From contig CALEPV010000004.1 in assembly GCA_937910905.1 (NCBI GenBank), forward strand, positions 1 to 36,131: 36,131 nt of DNA, given 5' to 3'. The stretch comes from an uncultured Prevotellaceae bacterium. GTDB lineage: Bacteria; Bacteroidota; Bacteroidia; Bacteroidales; Bacteroidaceae. Position numbers and translations under genes: made by a program. Under the pieces are notes generated by a model that was given only the letters and a program-made list of their open reading frames with translations, was not told the origin of the DNA and searched no databases. Positions 24,104 to 31,906 of the stretch are shown piece by piece (position 1 is the first letter of the stretch; the number at the start of each line of letters is the position of its first letter).

Positions 24104-24185
24104 TTGTACCGCGGTGCAAGCCTTCGTGCACCGTGCTGCAACGATACTTGCACCGTGCTGCAAAGGGTCGTGCACCGCGGTGCAA
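24104..24185. repeat. Four-palindrome array, 22-bp period
   Basis: Four 16-bp units start at 24104, 24126, 24148 and 24170: TTGTACCGCGGTGCAA, GTGCACCGTGCTGCAA, TTGCACCGTGCTGCAA and GTGCACCGCGGTGCAA. They are separated by three different 6-bp spacers. Units 1 and 4 are near-perfect palindromes. All share the half-sites TTGCA/TGCAA with one or two changes. The outer units can also pair with each other over about 18 bp. The array lies between the two divergent promoters. Confidence 0.92.
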
Positions 24186-24227
24186 CTTATAGCGAAGTGG
24201 AGTCGAGCAAAAAAAGAAACATAATTC

Positions 24228-24259
24228 TTTGGTTCACTTAGCTTTATGATATACCTTTG
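24228..24259 (+). promoter_or_regulatory. Amidase operon promoter (Bacteroidetes -33/-7)
   Basis: TTTG at 24228-24231, a 20-bp spacer and TACCTTTG at 24252-24259 match the Bacteroidetes housekeeping promoter exactly, 39 bp before the ATG at 24299. A transcript would start near 24266, which excludes the longer in-frame start at 24257. Confidence 0.75.
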
Positions 24260-24298
24260 CAAGCAGATAATAGAATAAGGAGTAAACAGAGTAGCAGA

Positions 24299-25450
24299 AT
24301 GAACAGATTGGCTACAGTATGTGCTATGGTCTTGTTGACCGTATGCGCTTGGGCTGGTAAACCTGTATGGGTCATAGACCCTGGCCACGGAGCCCATGAC
24401 TGGGGATGTGGCAAGCAACCGATGATGGAGAAGAAGATTACTCTGGCCGTGGCCAAGGAGGTAGGACGGCTGCTGAGCCAGCAGGTGCCCGATGTGCAGG
24501 TGGTCTATACCCGCGAATCCGACACGTACCCCACGCTGGCGGCACGTGCGGAGCTGGCCAACAGGCGCGGGGCAGAACTGTTCTTGTCCATACATGTCAA
24601 CGAGGCACCGTCATGTGCGGCTTGTGGCACAGAGACGTTCATCGCCACCACTGCAGCCACCAAGGGCGCGAATGCCAACAAGAGTGAGATGCTGGCCCTG
24701 CTCATGCAGAAGCACTACCTCAAGCGTGGCATGGGCACGAGCCGTGGCGTGAAGCGTCGCGAACTGTATGTTATAGAGCAGACACGTATGCCCAGCGTGC
24801 TGACGGAGATTGGTTTTCTAAGCAACTCGGCCGATTCAGCAGTGATGTGTACGCCTGCCGGACAGACGCTGGTGGCACAGGCCATTGTCGATGCGCTGAA
24901 GGAGTGGAAGCAGATAGCGCGTCCAGGCGTGAAGCGCCGTGACCTCATTAATCTGCGCTATGCCTATCAGGACTATCGTGTCGAAGATGTCCAGCCGCTG
25001 CCCGCAGCTGTTCAGACAACGCCAGTCGCTGCCGCTCAGACAGCAGTTGTAGAACCGGAAGCCGCGGCATCGGCCACGCAGACAGCTGCAGCAGATGCCA
25101 TGCCGGAGCCGTCCGGCGATGTGCCGGGCACGCCGCTCGCATCGGCCAACGACTCTACGGCAACTGCCCCGCCAGCGACCGACGAACTGCCTGCACTCTG
25201 TTTCGCCATCCAACTGATGAACTCCAGCAAGGCGCTGTTGCCTACCGACAGCCGTCTCAAGGGAGTAACACCAACACGATGCATTAAGGTGGGGACACTA
25301 CACAAGGTTATTGCGCATGTGGCAACATCCTACGACGAAGCACGTAGCCACTTGGCTGCAGTGCGTGAACTGTTCCCAGACGCATTCATTGTTGCATTCC
25401 ACGATGGGATACAGATTACTGTGAGCGAAGCCAAACAACTGCAACAATAA
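24299..25450 (+). CDS. N-acetylmuramoyl-L-alanine amidase (Amidase_3)
   Basis: A 383-residue exported peptidoglycan hydrolase. The ATG at 24299 gives a clean signal peptide (MNRLATVCAMVLLTVCAWAG). The zinc amidase core follows immediately: WVIDPGHGAHDWGC (first His), EKKITLAVAKEVGRLL (Glu), FLSIHVNEA (second His) and VLTEIGFLSN (catalytic Glu). A Pro/Ala/Thr-rich linker (about 235-295) leads to a C-terminal SPOR-like segment (CFAIQLMNSSKALLPTDSRL, then RCIKVGTLHKVIAHVATSYD). It cleaves the stem peptide from MurNAc, typically in cell separation, and the C-terminal part would bind septal peptidoglycan. Its stop overlaps the next ATG by one base. Confidence 0.93.
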   Translation: MNRLATVCAMVLLTVCAWAGKPVWVIDPGHGAHDWGCGKQPMMEKKITLAVAKEVGRLLSQQVPDVQVVYTRESDTYPTLAARAELANRRGAELFLSIHVNEAPSCAACGTETFIATTAATKGANANKSEMLALLMQKHYLKRGMGTSRGVKRRELYVIEQTRMPSVLTEIGFLSNSADSAVMCTPAGQTLVAQAIVDALKEWKQIARPGVKRRDLINLRYAYQDYRVEDVQPLPAAVQTTPVAAAQTAVVEPEAAASATQTAAADAMPEPSGDVPGTPLASANDSTATAPPATDELPALCFAIQLMNSSKALLPTDSRLKGVTPTRCIKVGTLHKVIAHVATSYDEARSHLAAVRELFPDAFIVAFHDGIQITVSEAKQLQQ

Positions 25451-26154
25451 TGCCTCCACGCTACTTGCAACCCACAGCTCAGCGCATACGCGACTATCTG
25501 AGTGCCAAAGACTACGATGGCTTGACTGCCTATTTAGACAGTCTGGCTAACTCTGCGTTTCGCGCTTCATGCGACATGCTGGCCAGCGACCTGCTTGACC
25601 AGCTCGATGCCGATGCCTTTTGGCGAGTGGTTTCACACCTCATACTGTGGCAGCCTAAGGCGTTCGTCGCAACGATGGCCAAGGCTGTGGCACGCAGGAT
25701 AGAGCGGGGCACACTGACCTTCGACAATCCCGTGGCACGTCAGCTATATGCCCAGTTGCAGGATTCTTCACATACGATAGACCGCGACAAGCTGCTTATA
25801 CGGTGGCTGCCTATCTGCACAGAGCCGGCTACGATGGAGTTTCTGTTCAGCCAGCTCGACACTGTGACCATACAGCATCGCATCGACTTCCTGCTGCGCA
25901 CGCCTACCATGCCAGCGTCATTCGTTCTGCTGCGCACATTGCGTCTCGAAGAGCACAACCGTCCTTTGCTGCTCACCACAGCCCGACAGCTCATGCGCCG
26001 TGGCGACGGACTGGCATTCAACACAGCCAGCTTGCTGCGCACGTATTTCGACCTCGACGAACTGCAAGGAACCTTCTCACTCAACATACCCCCCTACGCC
26101 ATCTCACGAATAGACACCGACTACGAAGCCTTCTGTCGTGCAGTGCAGGGCTGA
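25450..26154 (+). CDS. Hypothetical protein, Bacteroidales
   Basis: A 234-residue protein with no signal peptide, membrane segment or motif that I recognise. It is mostly helical with Leu/Arg-rich amphipathic stretches (QRIRDYLSAKDYDGLTAYLD, SFVLLRTLRLEEHNRPLLLT), which could be an alpha-solenoid. The ATG overlaps the amidase stop by one base (TAATG), a sign of translational coupling, and the phosphatase follows after 7 bp. The operon may link cell-wall hydrolysis with a small regulatory phosphatase, but I have no evidence for its role. Confidence 0.7.
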   Translation: MPPRYLQPTAQRIRDYLSAKDYDGLTAYLDSLANSAFRASCDMLASDLLDQLDADAFWRVVSHLILWQPKAFVATMAKAVARRIERGTLTFDNPVARQLYAQLQDSSHTIDRDKLLIRWLPICTEPATMEFLFSQLDTVTIQHRIDFLLRTPTMPASFVLLRTLRLEEHNRPLLLTTARQLMRRGDGLAFNTASLLRTYFDLDELQGTFSLNIPPYAISRIDTDYEAFCRAVQG

Positions 26155-26161
26155 ACAAACT

Positions 26162-26629
26162 ATGAAACACAGCATCCTCTTTATCTGCCTTGGCAATATA
26201 TGCCGCTCCTGCGCTGCACAGACAGTGATGCAGCATCTCATCGACGAGGCCGGTTTGACTGATCAGTTCTACATTGATTCTGCCGGTCTCATTGACTACC
26301 ATGAAGGCGAGCTGGCCGACCCGCGTATGCGCAGCCATGCTGCCCGTCGCGGCTACCGCATCACCCATCGCTCGCGCCCCATCCAGCCCGAGGACTTCAA
26401 TCGCTTCGACCTGATTATAGGCATGGATGGGCAGAACATAAACCGTCTGCGCCGCATAGCACCCACAACTGAGGCAGTACACAAGTTGCGCTTCATGTCG
26501 GACTATTGCCGTCAGCATCAGGCCGACTGCGTGCCCGACCCGTATTATGGCGGCGATTCCAGCTTTGAGCACGTGCTCGACCTACTCGAAGATGCATGCG
26601 CAGGACTCATAGAAGAGTTAAGACAATGA
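26162..26629 (+). CDS. Low-molecular-weight protein tyrosine phosphatase
   Basis: A 155-residue LMW-PTP. The P-loop is ICLGNICRSC with nucleophile C9, C14 and R15. The usual Pro after CRS is Cys here, a small deviation. The general-acid loop VPDPYYGG supplies D126. In Bacteroidetes such enzymes often act with tyrosine kinases on polysaccharide export, though here the neighbours are an amidase and an unknown protein. An in-frame start at 26138 would add 8 residues inside the previous gene; the ATG at 26162 directly before KHSILFICLGN is preferred. Its TGA stop overlaps the ATG (26626) of a following, now broken gene. Confidence 0.93.
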   Translation: MKHSILFICLGNICRSCAAQTVMQHLIDEAGLTDQFYIDSAGLIDYHEGELADPRMRSHAARRGYRITHRSRPIQPEDFNRFDLIIGMDGQNINRLRRIAPTTEAVHKLRFMSDYCRQHQADCVPDPYYGGDSSFEHVLDLLEDACAGLIEELRQ

Positions 26630-26827
26630 ATGCTGCCATGACCCTATGGTACGACCAGCCGGCCACAGCACGCAACAGTTCCGATAGGAACACCCGTAGA
26701 CATGGAACCGTTGAAGGGCGACAACGCTGTAGATGGTGCTCAAGCTACATACGATATGTCGGGCGGAAGAGCATCGCACACTAAGCAGGGCGTGTATATA
26801 GTGAACGGCAAGAAGATTGTGTTTTAG
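26626..26827 (+). pseudogene. GH95-like glycosidase remnant with internal deletion
   Basis: The ATG at 26626 overlaps the phosphatase stop as ATGA. The first codons read NAAMTLWYDQPATARN, very like the N-terminus of GH95 alpha-L-fucosidases (LWYDQPA...). The frame then drifts. In another frame, from about 26672 to the TAG at 26825-26827, the sequence reads ATVPIGTPVDMEPLKG and ends TKQGVYIVNGKKIVF, the usual C-terminal tail of secreted Bacteroidales enzymes. Both ends of a protein of several hundred residues therefore lie within 200 bp: a deletion pseudogene. Assignment of the 5' end to GH95 rests on a short motif. Confidence 0.6.
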
Positions 26828-26871
26828 TGATGGTTAAATCGTCCCAACTTATTATTAAATCATCACTTAGC

Positions 26872-27999
26872 TTACAGCTTGTATAATTGCTCGTACTGCC
26901 GTGCCACCTTCACGTGGTCGTGATGTCGGTGGATGTACTCCATGCTGTCAAGTTGCAGCTGGTGGATGTGGCAGGGTTGACGTACAAGCAGAGTCAGCAT
27001 CTGGTCGTACACGCTGTCCTCTGACGGCAGTACGTTGACAATGGGGCGCAGTTTGTACTCATTGATGAGTTCGTATTGCTCTGGTTCGCCTCCGCCAACG
27101 ACAATCATGCCCTTGGCCATAGCCATCAGTGCATTCATGGCTGGAGTGTAGCTGTAGAGCTGGTCGAGCAGCACGTGGCTGGAAGACAACATCTGCTGAT
27201 ATTGAGCAAACGGTACGCTCTCTGCCCGCTCCACTGAAACGAGGGTGGGGTAGTCGTGGTGCAGGCGCTCCAGTGCACGTAGCATGATGTCCGTGCCCTT
27301 GTACTCAGACCGTGTGCGCTGTATGCCGATGAAGAACTTTATGGGTGGCGCGACGGGCAGCGTGGAAAGCTCTGATGGTGTGGGGTAGAGTGCCGATGGC
27401 GTAACGCTGGCGGTATTGATTGGGAAAGGTATGAAGTGCAGCTTGTCGGCGTGGTAGGGCTGGTAGGTCACATGGTTCTCATACAGCCCTGACACTATCA
27501 GGTCGCAGTCATCGGCAATGCGTAGGTTCACCTCCCCCTTGCTGCCATTGAGCCATGTGGCTATCATCTCGTTGTTGTAGCTGTTGTGGCGTGGCTGACC
27601 GCTGATGTGGAAGTCGGAGTAGCGGAACGACGTGCCGTCCATGCCCACCTTGACCCAATAGTGGTCAATGCCGAATGCTCCCATCACCATCTTGCCGTTG
27701 TGTTTACGCAGGTACTCGTAGAATGGCCAGATGCGTTCGCCCTTGAGTTCGAGCATCACGGGATTGATGAGCTGTACCACATCGAAGCCTTTCAGCTTGG
27801 GCCACACACGAGCCACATCGAAGATATAGCGTACTGTGCCGCCTATGCTCAATGAGCGTCTACGCAGGTTGATGTCGCGCGGATAGTCCTTCCAACCGTC
27901 GCCATCGCTCACTACGGTTACGTCATGTCCAAGTGCACGCAACCCTTCCGCAAGGGTTGCGTGCACATTGGAGTATTCGCCAAGGAGCAGTATCTTCAT
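26872..27999 (-). CDS. Glycosyltransferase family 4-like
   Basis: A 375-residue protein of GT-B type. The N-terminal MKILLLGEYSNVHATLAEGL with RALGHDVTVVSDGDGW is a typical GT4 opening. The middle contains FHISGQPRHNSYNNEMIATW and ADDCDLIVSGLYENHVTY. The C-terminal Rossmann domain begins at KFFIGIQRTRSEYKGTDIML and contains SHVLLDQLYSYTPAMNALMA and IVVGGGEPEQYELIN, where the usual E-xxxxxxx-E pair appears modified (GEPEQ). It probably transfers a sugar in surface glycan synthesis. It starts 4 bp after the GH128 gene stop, so the transferase and a secreted glycanase appear to share a transcript. Confidence 0.85.
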   Translation of the reverse strand: MKILLLGEYSNVHATLAEGLRALGHDVTVVSDGDGWKDYPRDINLRRRSLSIGGTVRYIFDVARVWPKLKGFDVVQLINPVMLELKGERIWPFYEYLRKHNGKMVMGAFGIDHYWVKVGMDGTSFRYSDFHISGQPRHNSYNNEMIATWLNGSKGEVNLRIADDCDLIVSGLYENHVTYQPYHADKLHFIPFPINTASVTPSALYPTPSELSTLPVAPPIKFFIGIQRTRSEYKGTDIMLRALERLHHDYPTLVSVERAESVPFAQYQQMLSSSHVLLDQLYSYTPAMNALMAMAKGMIVVGGGEPEQYELINEYKLRPIVNVLPSEDSVYDQMLTLLVRQPCHIHQLQLDSMEYIHRHHDHVKVARQYEQLYKL

Positions 28000-28003
28000 G
28001 GTG

Positions 28004-31000
28004 CTACTTCACAATCACCTTCTTGCCGTCCACGATGTACACTCCTGCCTTGGTAGGTACACCTTTTATCTGTATGCCAGTCAGTGTGTATACGTTTGCG
28101 CCTGGCTGTGATGTGCCTATGCCACGCACGGCATCAGGCTTTTCCACTAATAGCGTGTAGCTCACGCTGCCTGCCTCGTACTCCTTGCTGCCTTCGAAGG
28201 TGGCGGTGATGGTGGTGATGCCTTCTGCTATCAGCGTCACTGTGCCGTTGCTGTCAACGGTTGCCACCTCCTCGTTGCTGCTAGTCCATGTGAGTGGCAG
28301 GCTGTGCGGGTTGTCGAGTGTGGGTGCAGTGAACTCCTCACCGATTGTGGCCGCAGCTGATGTCGTACTGAATGCCAGTTCATGTGGTGCTGGTGGAGCT
28401 GCCTCGACGGTCAGCGTGTAGCTCACCTCGCCTGCCAGATAGTCCTTGCTTCCTGCGAAGGTGGCGGTGATGGTGGTAGTGCCTTCTGCTATCAGCGTCA
28501 CTGTACCGTCGCTGCTGACTGTAGCCACCTCCTCGTTGCTGCTTGTCCATGTGAGTGGCAGGCTGTGCGGGTTGTCGAGTGTGGGTGCGGTGAACGCCTC
28601 GCCGAGTGTGGCACTTGCCGTTGTCGAGCTCAGTGTCAGTCCGTTGGGCTGTGGCTCTGGTTCTGGCTCATAGTTGTCGGGTGTGTACGCGAGCTGGAAG
28701 TGGTCTGCGCTCCACCATGTGGTGCCTTTGGCTGTCAGGCTTATGGTGAGGTCCTGTCCATCGGTGAGTGCCAGGGCGTTTAGTCTTACGTTGTACCATC
28801 CTCTGTTGGCTATACCGCCGGTATTGCCCACGCCAGTGAGCTCGTATTGCTGTGAGGTGCTGCCGTTGGATGCCTTGAGCGTGACGACCATCGTCTGTGC
28901 CGTGCCTCGCATTGTGGCACTCACCACATACTTGCCTGCGGGCAGGTGGCTGATGGTCTGGCTCAGCGTGGCTGTCTGCTGGCTGGCTGACCAGTGGTCG
29001 AAGTACGTGTTCTTCGGGTCGCTGTCCTGCTCGTTGTAGGACTCGCCGCTGGTCAGGTCGACGTTGCTTGCTGTCCAGCCCTCGGTGCTGGTCACAGCTT
29101 CGGGGTTGTGTATTAGGTATGACATGTCGTAGCTGCCTGGGCCCAGCTGTAGCAACTGGGCTATGAATGTAGCCTGTGCATCGCTTACGGCTTGCTCTGC
29201 AGTCTTACCCAGCACTTCCTGCACTGTGCCCAGGTAGGTGATGGCGAAGTCGTCGGCTCCGGCCCATCGTGCAGTCATAGCCTTGATGTTGCGCACTCCT
29301 ACACGCATCTGTCCGTTGGTAACAACGATGTTGCTGATGCTGAGCAGGTCGGCATTGTCCATGTCGGTGTCCTTGGTTGCTGGTTCGAACCATGTGGCAG
29401 TTCCGCTCTGAGCGTATAGTCCTACGGCTCCGTTGACGGTGGCACCACTCACGCCATTGCTGCTGTTGAACACCTTGGCTTGCAGACGATACACGCCGTT
29501 CTGCAGTCCTGTGAGGTCTTGATAGTAGTCGAAGCATTCGCCATCGGGTGTCGGGTTCCAGACCTCGAAGTATGTATCGCCGCTGCTTTCCTTGGTGTAG
29601 CCGTTCTGGGCAGCGCGCACGCAGGTCCATCCAGTGATGTCGCTCTTGCTGTTGGCCGTGATGTTGCCGTTGATGATAGAGCCTATGGCATAGATGTCGC
29701 TAGTGACAGTAGTGCCTGTGTGTGTGGTAAGGCTTGTGCGGAACTGCACGCTGATACTGTTGCCCGGTATGCTGATGTTGTCGAAGCTTATGGTGCTGTT
29801 CTCAAACAGAGCGCGGCTAGTCACCTCGGCTACTGTCTGCCATGTGGTGCCGTCAGTGGACACCTCAACGCTGAGCTTGTCGGTCATGTCGGTGTTGGGG
29901 TTCGTCACGACGAATGATGCCTTGCGTGTCTCGGCATTGTAGTCTACGCTGATGGATGGCTTCTGCACCGATGGCGTCCACCATGTAGGCGTCTTGGTGT
30001 AGGAGCTGTTGTAGGCAAATGTGGAGCGGTGGTCGCGGTACACCTCGCCGGCAGGTGTCAGTGTGCCCGACGTGTTAGCGTCGTAGTACATATATGTCTG
30101 CCACATATCGGTTGGGTAGATGGCGTAGCGCTCAATCCAGGGGCACTCCTCAATCTTCTGCAGTAGCACTTGCAGGTACTTGCGGTTCTGGTCGTAGCTG
30201 GTAATCTTGTTGGTGTTCCACGATGCGCTGACCTCCATCTCGGTGAGCCACAGCGGGCGGCCAGTGTTTGTCCATGCGCTCTTGCACTTGGTGTTGCAGA
30301 ACCAGTCGGCATAGCTCGCCTCGTCGCGTCCGCCAAGGTCCCAGTAGGCGTGGGTCACTGTGAAGTCGCATCGCGATGCCATGTTGTCCACATAGTTGCA
30401 GAAGTTGGTGAGGTAGCTGAAGTCTGTGGGCTGCGGTGAGCCGATGCGTCCGCCGCCTGCCAGGAAGTCGGAGTTGATGGTGTAGGCCTTCCACTCGCTG
30501 ATAGTGCCTCCGCATGAGCAGTCGCTGCTCTCGTGCTGCTCGCTGTGCTCAGGCTCGTTGATGGAGAATGCTGCCGATGCCGTGTGGCTGTTCACCTCGC
30601 TGACGCTTGGCCAGTACAGGTGCTGACGGCAGGGTACATACTCCATATCAGCACTGGAGCTGTAGCTGGCGCTCCACGACCAGAACCATGTGGCGCGGAG
30701 CCTGGGTCCTCCTGCAGTACCCGATGTGTTGGCCCAGCCCTTCTTCGACACATACTGCCACTGCTTGATGTTGACCGAGCTGACGCGCTTGGCCAGTGCC
30801 GTGGGCAGTGTGACGGTCAGGTCAGCGTGGTCGGCAACGTACACTCTGCTGTGCCCGCTGCCGTTGGTGCCCGACGCAACGGTGGCCATGTAGCCGCGTC
30901 GCAGGGTGAACGATGTCATTGTGTTGGAGTGCTCGTTGAGGTTGCTGTTGTTGCCTGCATTCAGCGTGAAGGTGCCGTCGGTGCTCTGGCACGTCATTGC

Positions 31001-31834
31001 AGCTGTGGGCAGCGGTATGACGGCAGCGCCGTTGAGGTATATGGCGACTCGACAGTTGCTGCCATTGTTGGCACGTGCGCCGTTGATAGTCACGTACTTA
31101 AGGTAGCTGCTGACTACGGTAGACGGTGTGATGTTGTCGATGATGAGCCACGTGTGGTCGCTGCCCAGATTGATGGTTGACGAGCCCTGTATAGGTGTCT
31201 CGTTGGCTGTGATGTGTATGTCGATGGCATCGGAGCGGTCTATCTGTGCATCCTTCACCAGGCAGTAGTCAATCTCGCGTATGCCCTGCGCATTGGTGTA
31301 GATGCTCGATGTGTAGGCTGCGCGTGCATCGTCCCATGTGTCTCCGCTCACGGGTATTGCAGTGAACTGCGAGTGGCTGCCCTTAGGCTTGTCGTAGAAC
31401 ACCGACACGTAGGTACTCCCTTTGTTGGCTCCGTCGACACCCAGATACTTGCTGTTCTTCTTGCTGATGATGTATGTGTACGTTCCTTCGTCCAGCTTCC
31501 AGCAGAAGCGGTCGTCGGTGGATCGGCTGCTCTCGAAGACCACGCTCCAGCTGTTGGCTGTGCTGGCAGCCAAGTAGCAGCCTGTGCTCTTCTGCCGCAG
31601 CAGCACGTAGCCGCTCTTGCCTGATTCTTCAGCTACGAAGACATAGCTCTCTGCGGCGTTGGTGCCGAAGGCCGACAATGATGGTCCGTTGCCGTCGGCA
31701 TTGGAGCCGAGCAGCTTCTCGTAGATGTTCAGCCAGATGTAGTACTCCTGCTGGTCGGTCAGCGAAGCGGCATTGGAGGTTAGACTTAGAGATAGTGCAA
31801 GCGCAGCTATCAGTAGTTGGTGCAGTCTTTTCAT
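28004..31834 (-). CDS. Multidomain secreted GH128 endo-beta-1,3-glucanase-like protein
   Basis: A 1276-residue protein. Signal peptide is 1-23 (MKRLHQLLIAALALSLSLTSNA). About 25-175 is a beta-trefoil-like lectin domain (GYVLLRQKSTGCYLAAST, KKNSKYLGVDG). A GH128 barrel lies at about 365-610, with FSINEPEH (acid/base E427) and PLWLTEMEVS (nucleophile E532), RATWFWSW at its start and YAIYPTDMWQ near its end. Two beta-sandwich modules, probably carbohydrate-binding, cover about 740-890 and 920-1055. Two nearly identical BIG_2-like Ig domains follow (about 1060-1141 and 1146-1228), then a tail ending KAGVYIVDGKKVIVK. GH128 enzymes cut beta-1,3-glucan, so fungal, oat-type or algal glucans are plausible targets; specificity is not certain. 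It has its own -7 box and no SusC/D partner here. Confidence 0.78.
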   Translation of the reverse strand: MKRLHQLLIAALALSLSLTSNAASLTDQQEYYIWLNIYEKLLGSNADGNGPSLSAFGTNAAESYVFVAEESGKSGYVLLRQKSTGCYLAASTANSWSVVFESSRSTDDRFCWKLDEGTYTYIISKKNSKYLGVDGANKGSTYVSVFYDKPKGSHSQFTAIPVSGDTWDDARAAYTSSIYTNAQGIREIDYCLVKDAQIDRSDAIDIHITANETPIQGSSTINLGSDHTWLIIDNITPSTVVSSYLKYVTINGARANNGSNCRVAIYLNGAAVIPLPTAAMTCQSTDGTFTLNAGNNSNLNEHSNTMTSFTLRRGYMATVASGTNGSGHSRVYVADHADLTVTLPTALAKRVSSVNIKQWQYVSKKGWANTSGTAGGPRLRATWFWSWSASYSSSADMEYVPCRQHLYWPSVSEVNSHTASAAFSINEPEHSEQHESSDCSCGGTISEWKAYTINSDFLAGGGRIGSPQPTDFSYLTNFCNYVDNMASRCDFTVTHAYWDLGGRDEASYADWFCNTKCKSAWTNTGRPLWLTEMEVSASWNTNKITSYDQNRKYLQVLLQKIEECPWIERYAIYPTDMWQTYMYYDANTSGTLTPAGEVYRDHRSTFAYNSSYTKTPTWWTPSVQKPSISVDYNAETRKASFVVTNPNTDMTDKLSVEVSTDGTTWQTVAEVTSRALFENSTISFDNISIPGNSISVQFRTSLTTHTGTTVTSDIYAIGSIINGNITANSKSDITGWTCVRAAQNGYTKESSGDTYFEVWNPTPDGECFDYYQDLTGLQNGVYRLQAKVFNSSNGVSGATVNGAVGLYAQSGTATWFEPATKDTDMDNADLLSISNIVVTNGQMRVGVRNIKAMTARWAGADDFAITYLGTVQEVLGKTAEQAVSDAQATFIAQLLQLGPGSYDMSYLIHNPEAVTSTEGWTASNVDLTSGESYNEQDSDPKNTYFDHWSASQQTATLSQTISHLPAGKYVVSATMRGTAQTMVVTLKASNGSTSQQYELTGVGNTGGIANRGWYNVRLNALALTDGQDLTISLTAKGTTWWSADHFQLAYTPDNYEPEPEPQPNGLTLSSTTASATLGEAFTAPTLDNPHSLPLTWTSSNEEVATVSSDGTVTLIAEGTTTITATFAGSKDYLAGEVSYTLTVEAAPPAPHELAFSTTSAAATIGEEFTAPTLDNPHSLPLTWTSSNEEVATVDSNGTVTLIAEGITTITATFEGSKEYEAGSVSYTLLVEKPDAVRGIGTSQPGANVYTLTGIQIKGVPTKAGVYIVDGKKVIVK
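28152..28673 (-). repeat. Tandem duplication of a BIG_2 domain, 261-bp period
   Basis: Two 87-codon units (28152-28412 and 28413-28673) align without gaps through most of their length and share a stretch of over 40 identical bases coding NPHSLPLTWTSSNEEVATV. The low divergence suggests recent duplication or gene conversion within the GH128 gene. Confidence 0.88.
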
Positions 31835-31870
31835 TTGTAATCAGATTGTGTAGTGTATGGTCTTTGCGTG

Positions 31871-31878
31871 CAAAAATA
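31871..31878 (-). promoter_or_regulatory. Candidate -7 box of the GH128 gene
   Basis: On the minus strand TATTTTTG fits TAnnTTTG, 36 bp before the ATG. TTGG sits 19 bp further upstream, a near match to the -33 box. This separates the GH128-GT4 pair from the GT2 upstream. Confidence 0.55.
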
Positions 31879-31906
31879 GCAAGGTAATGCGAGATGCCCA
31901 AGTATT

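Noticed and set aside
24104..24185. CRISPR array
   Set aside because: Spacers are only 6 bp, units are palindromes of 16 bp, and there are no cas genes, so it cannot be a CRISPR array.
28382..31887. Several plus-strand frames opposite the GH128 gene
   Set aside because: They are Cys/Val/Ala-rich antisense frames without start context. The minus-strand protein has signal peptide and catalytic residues.
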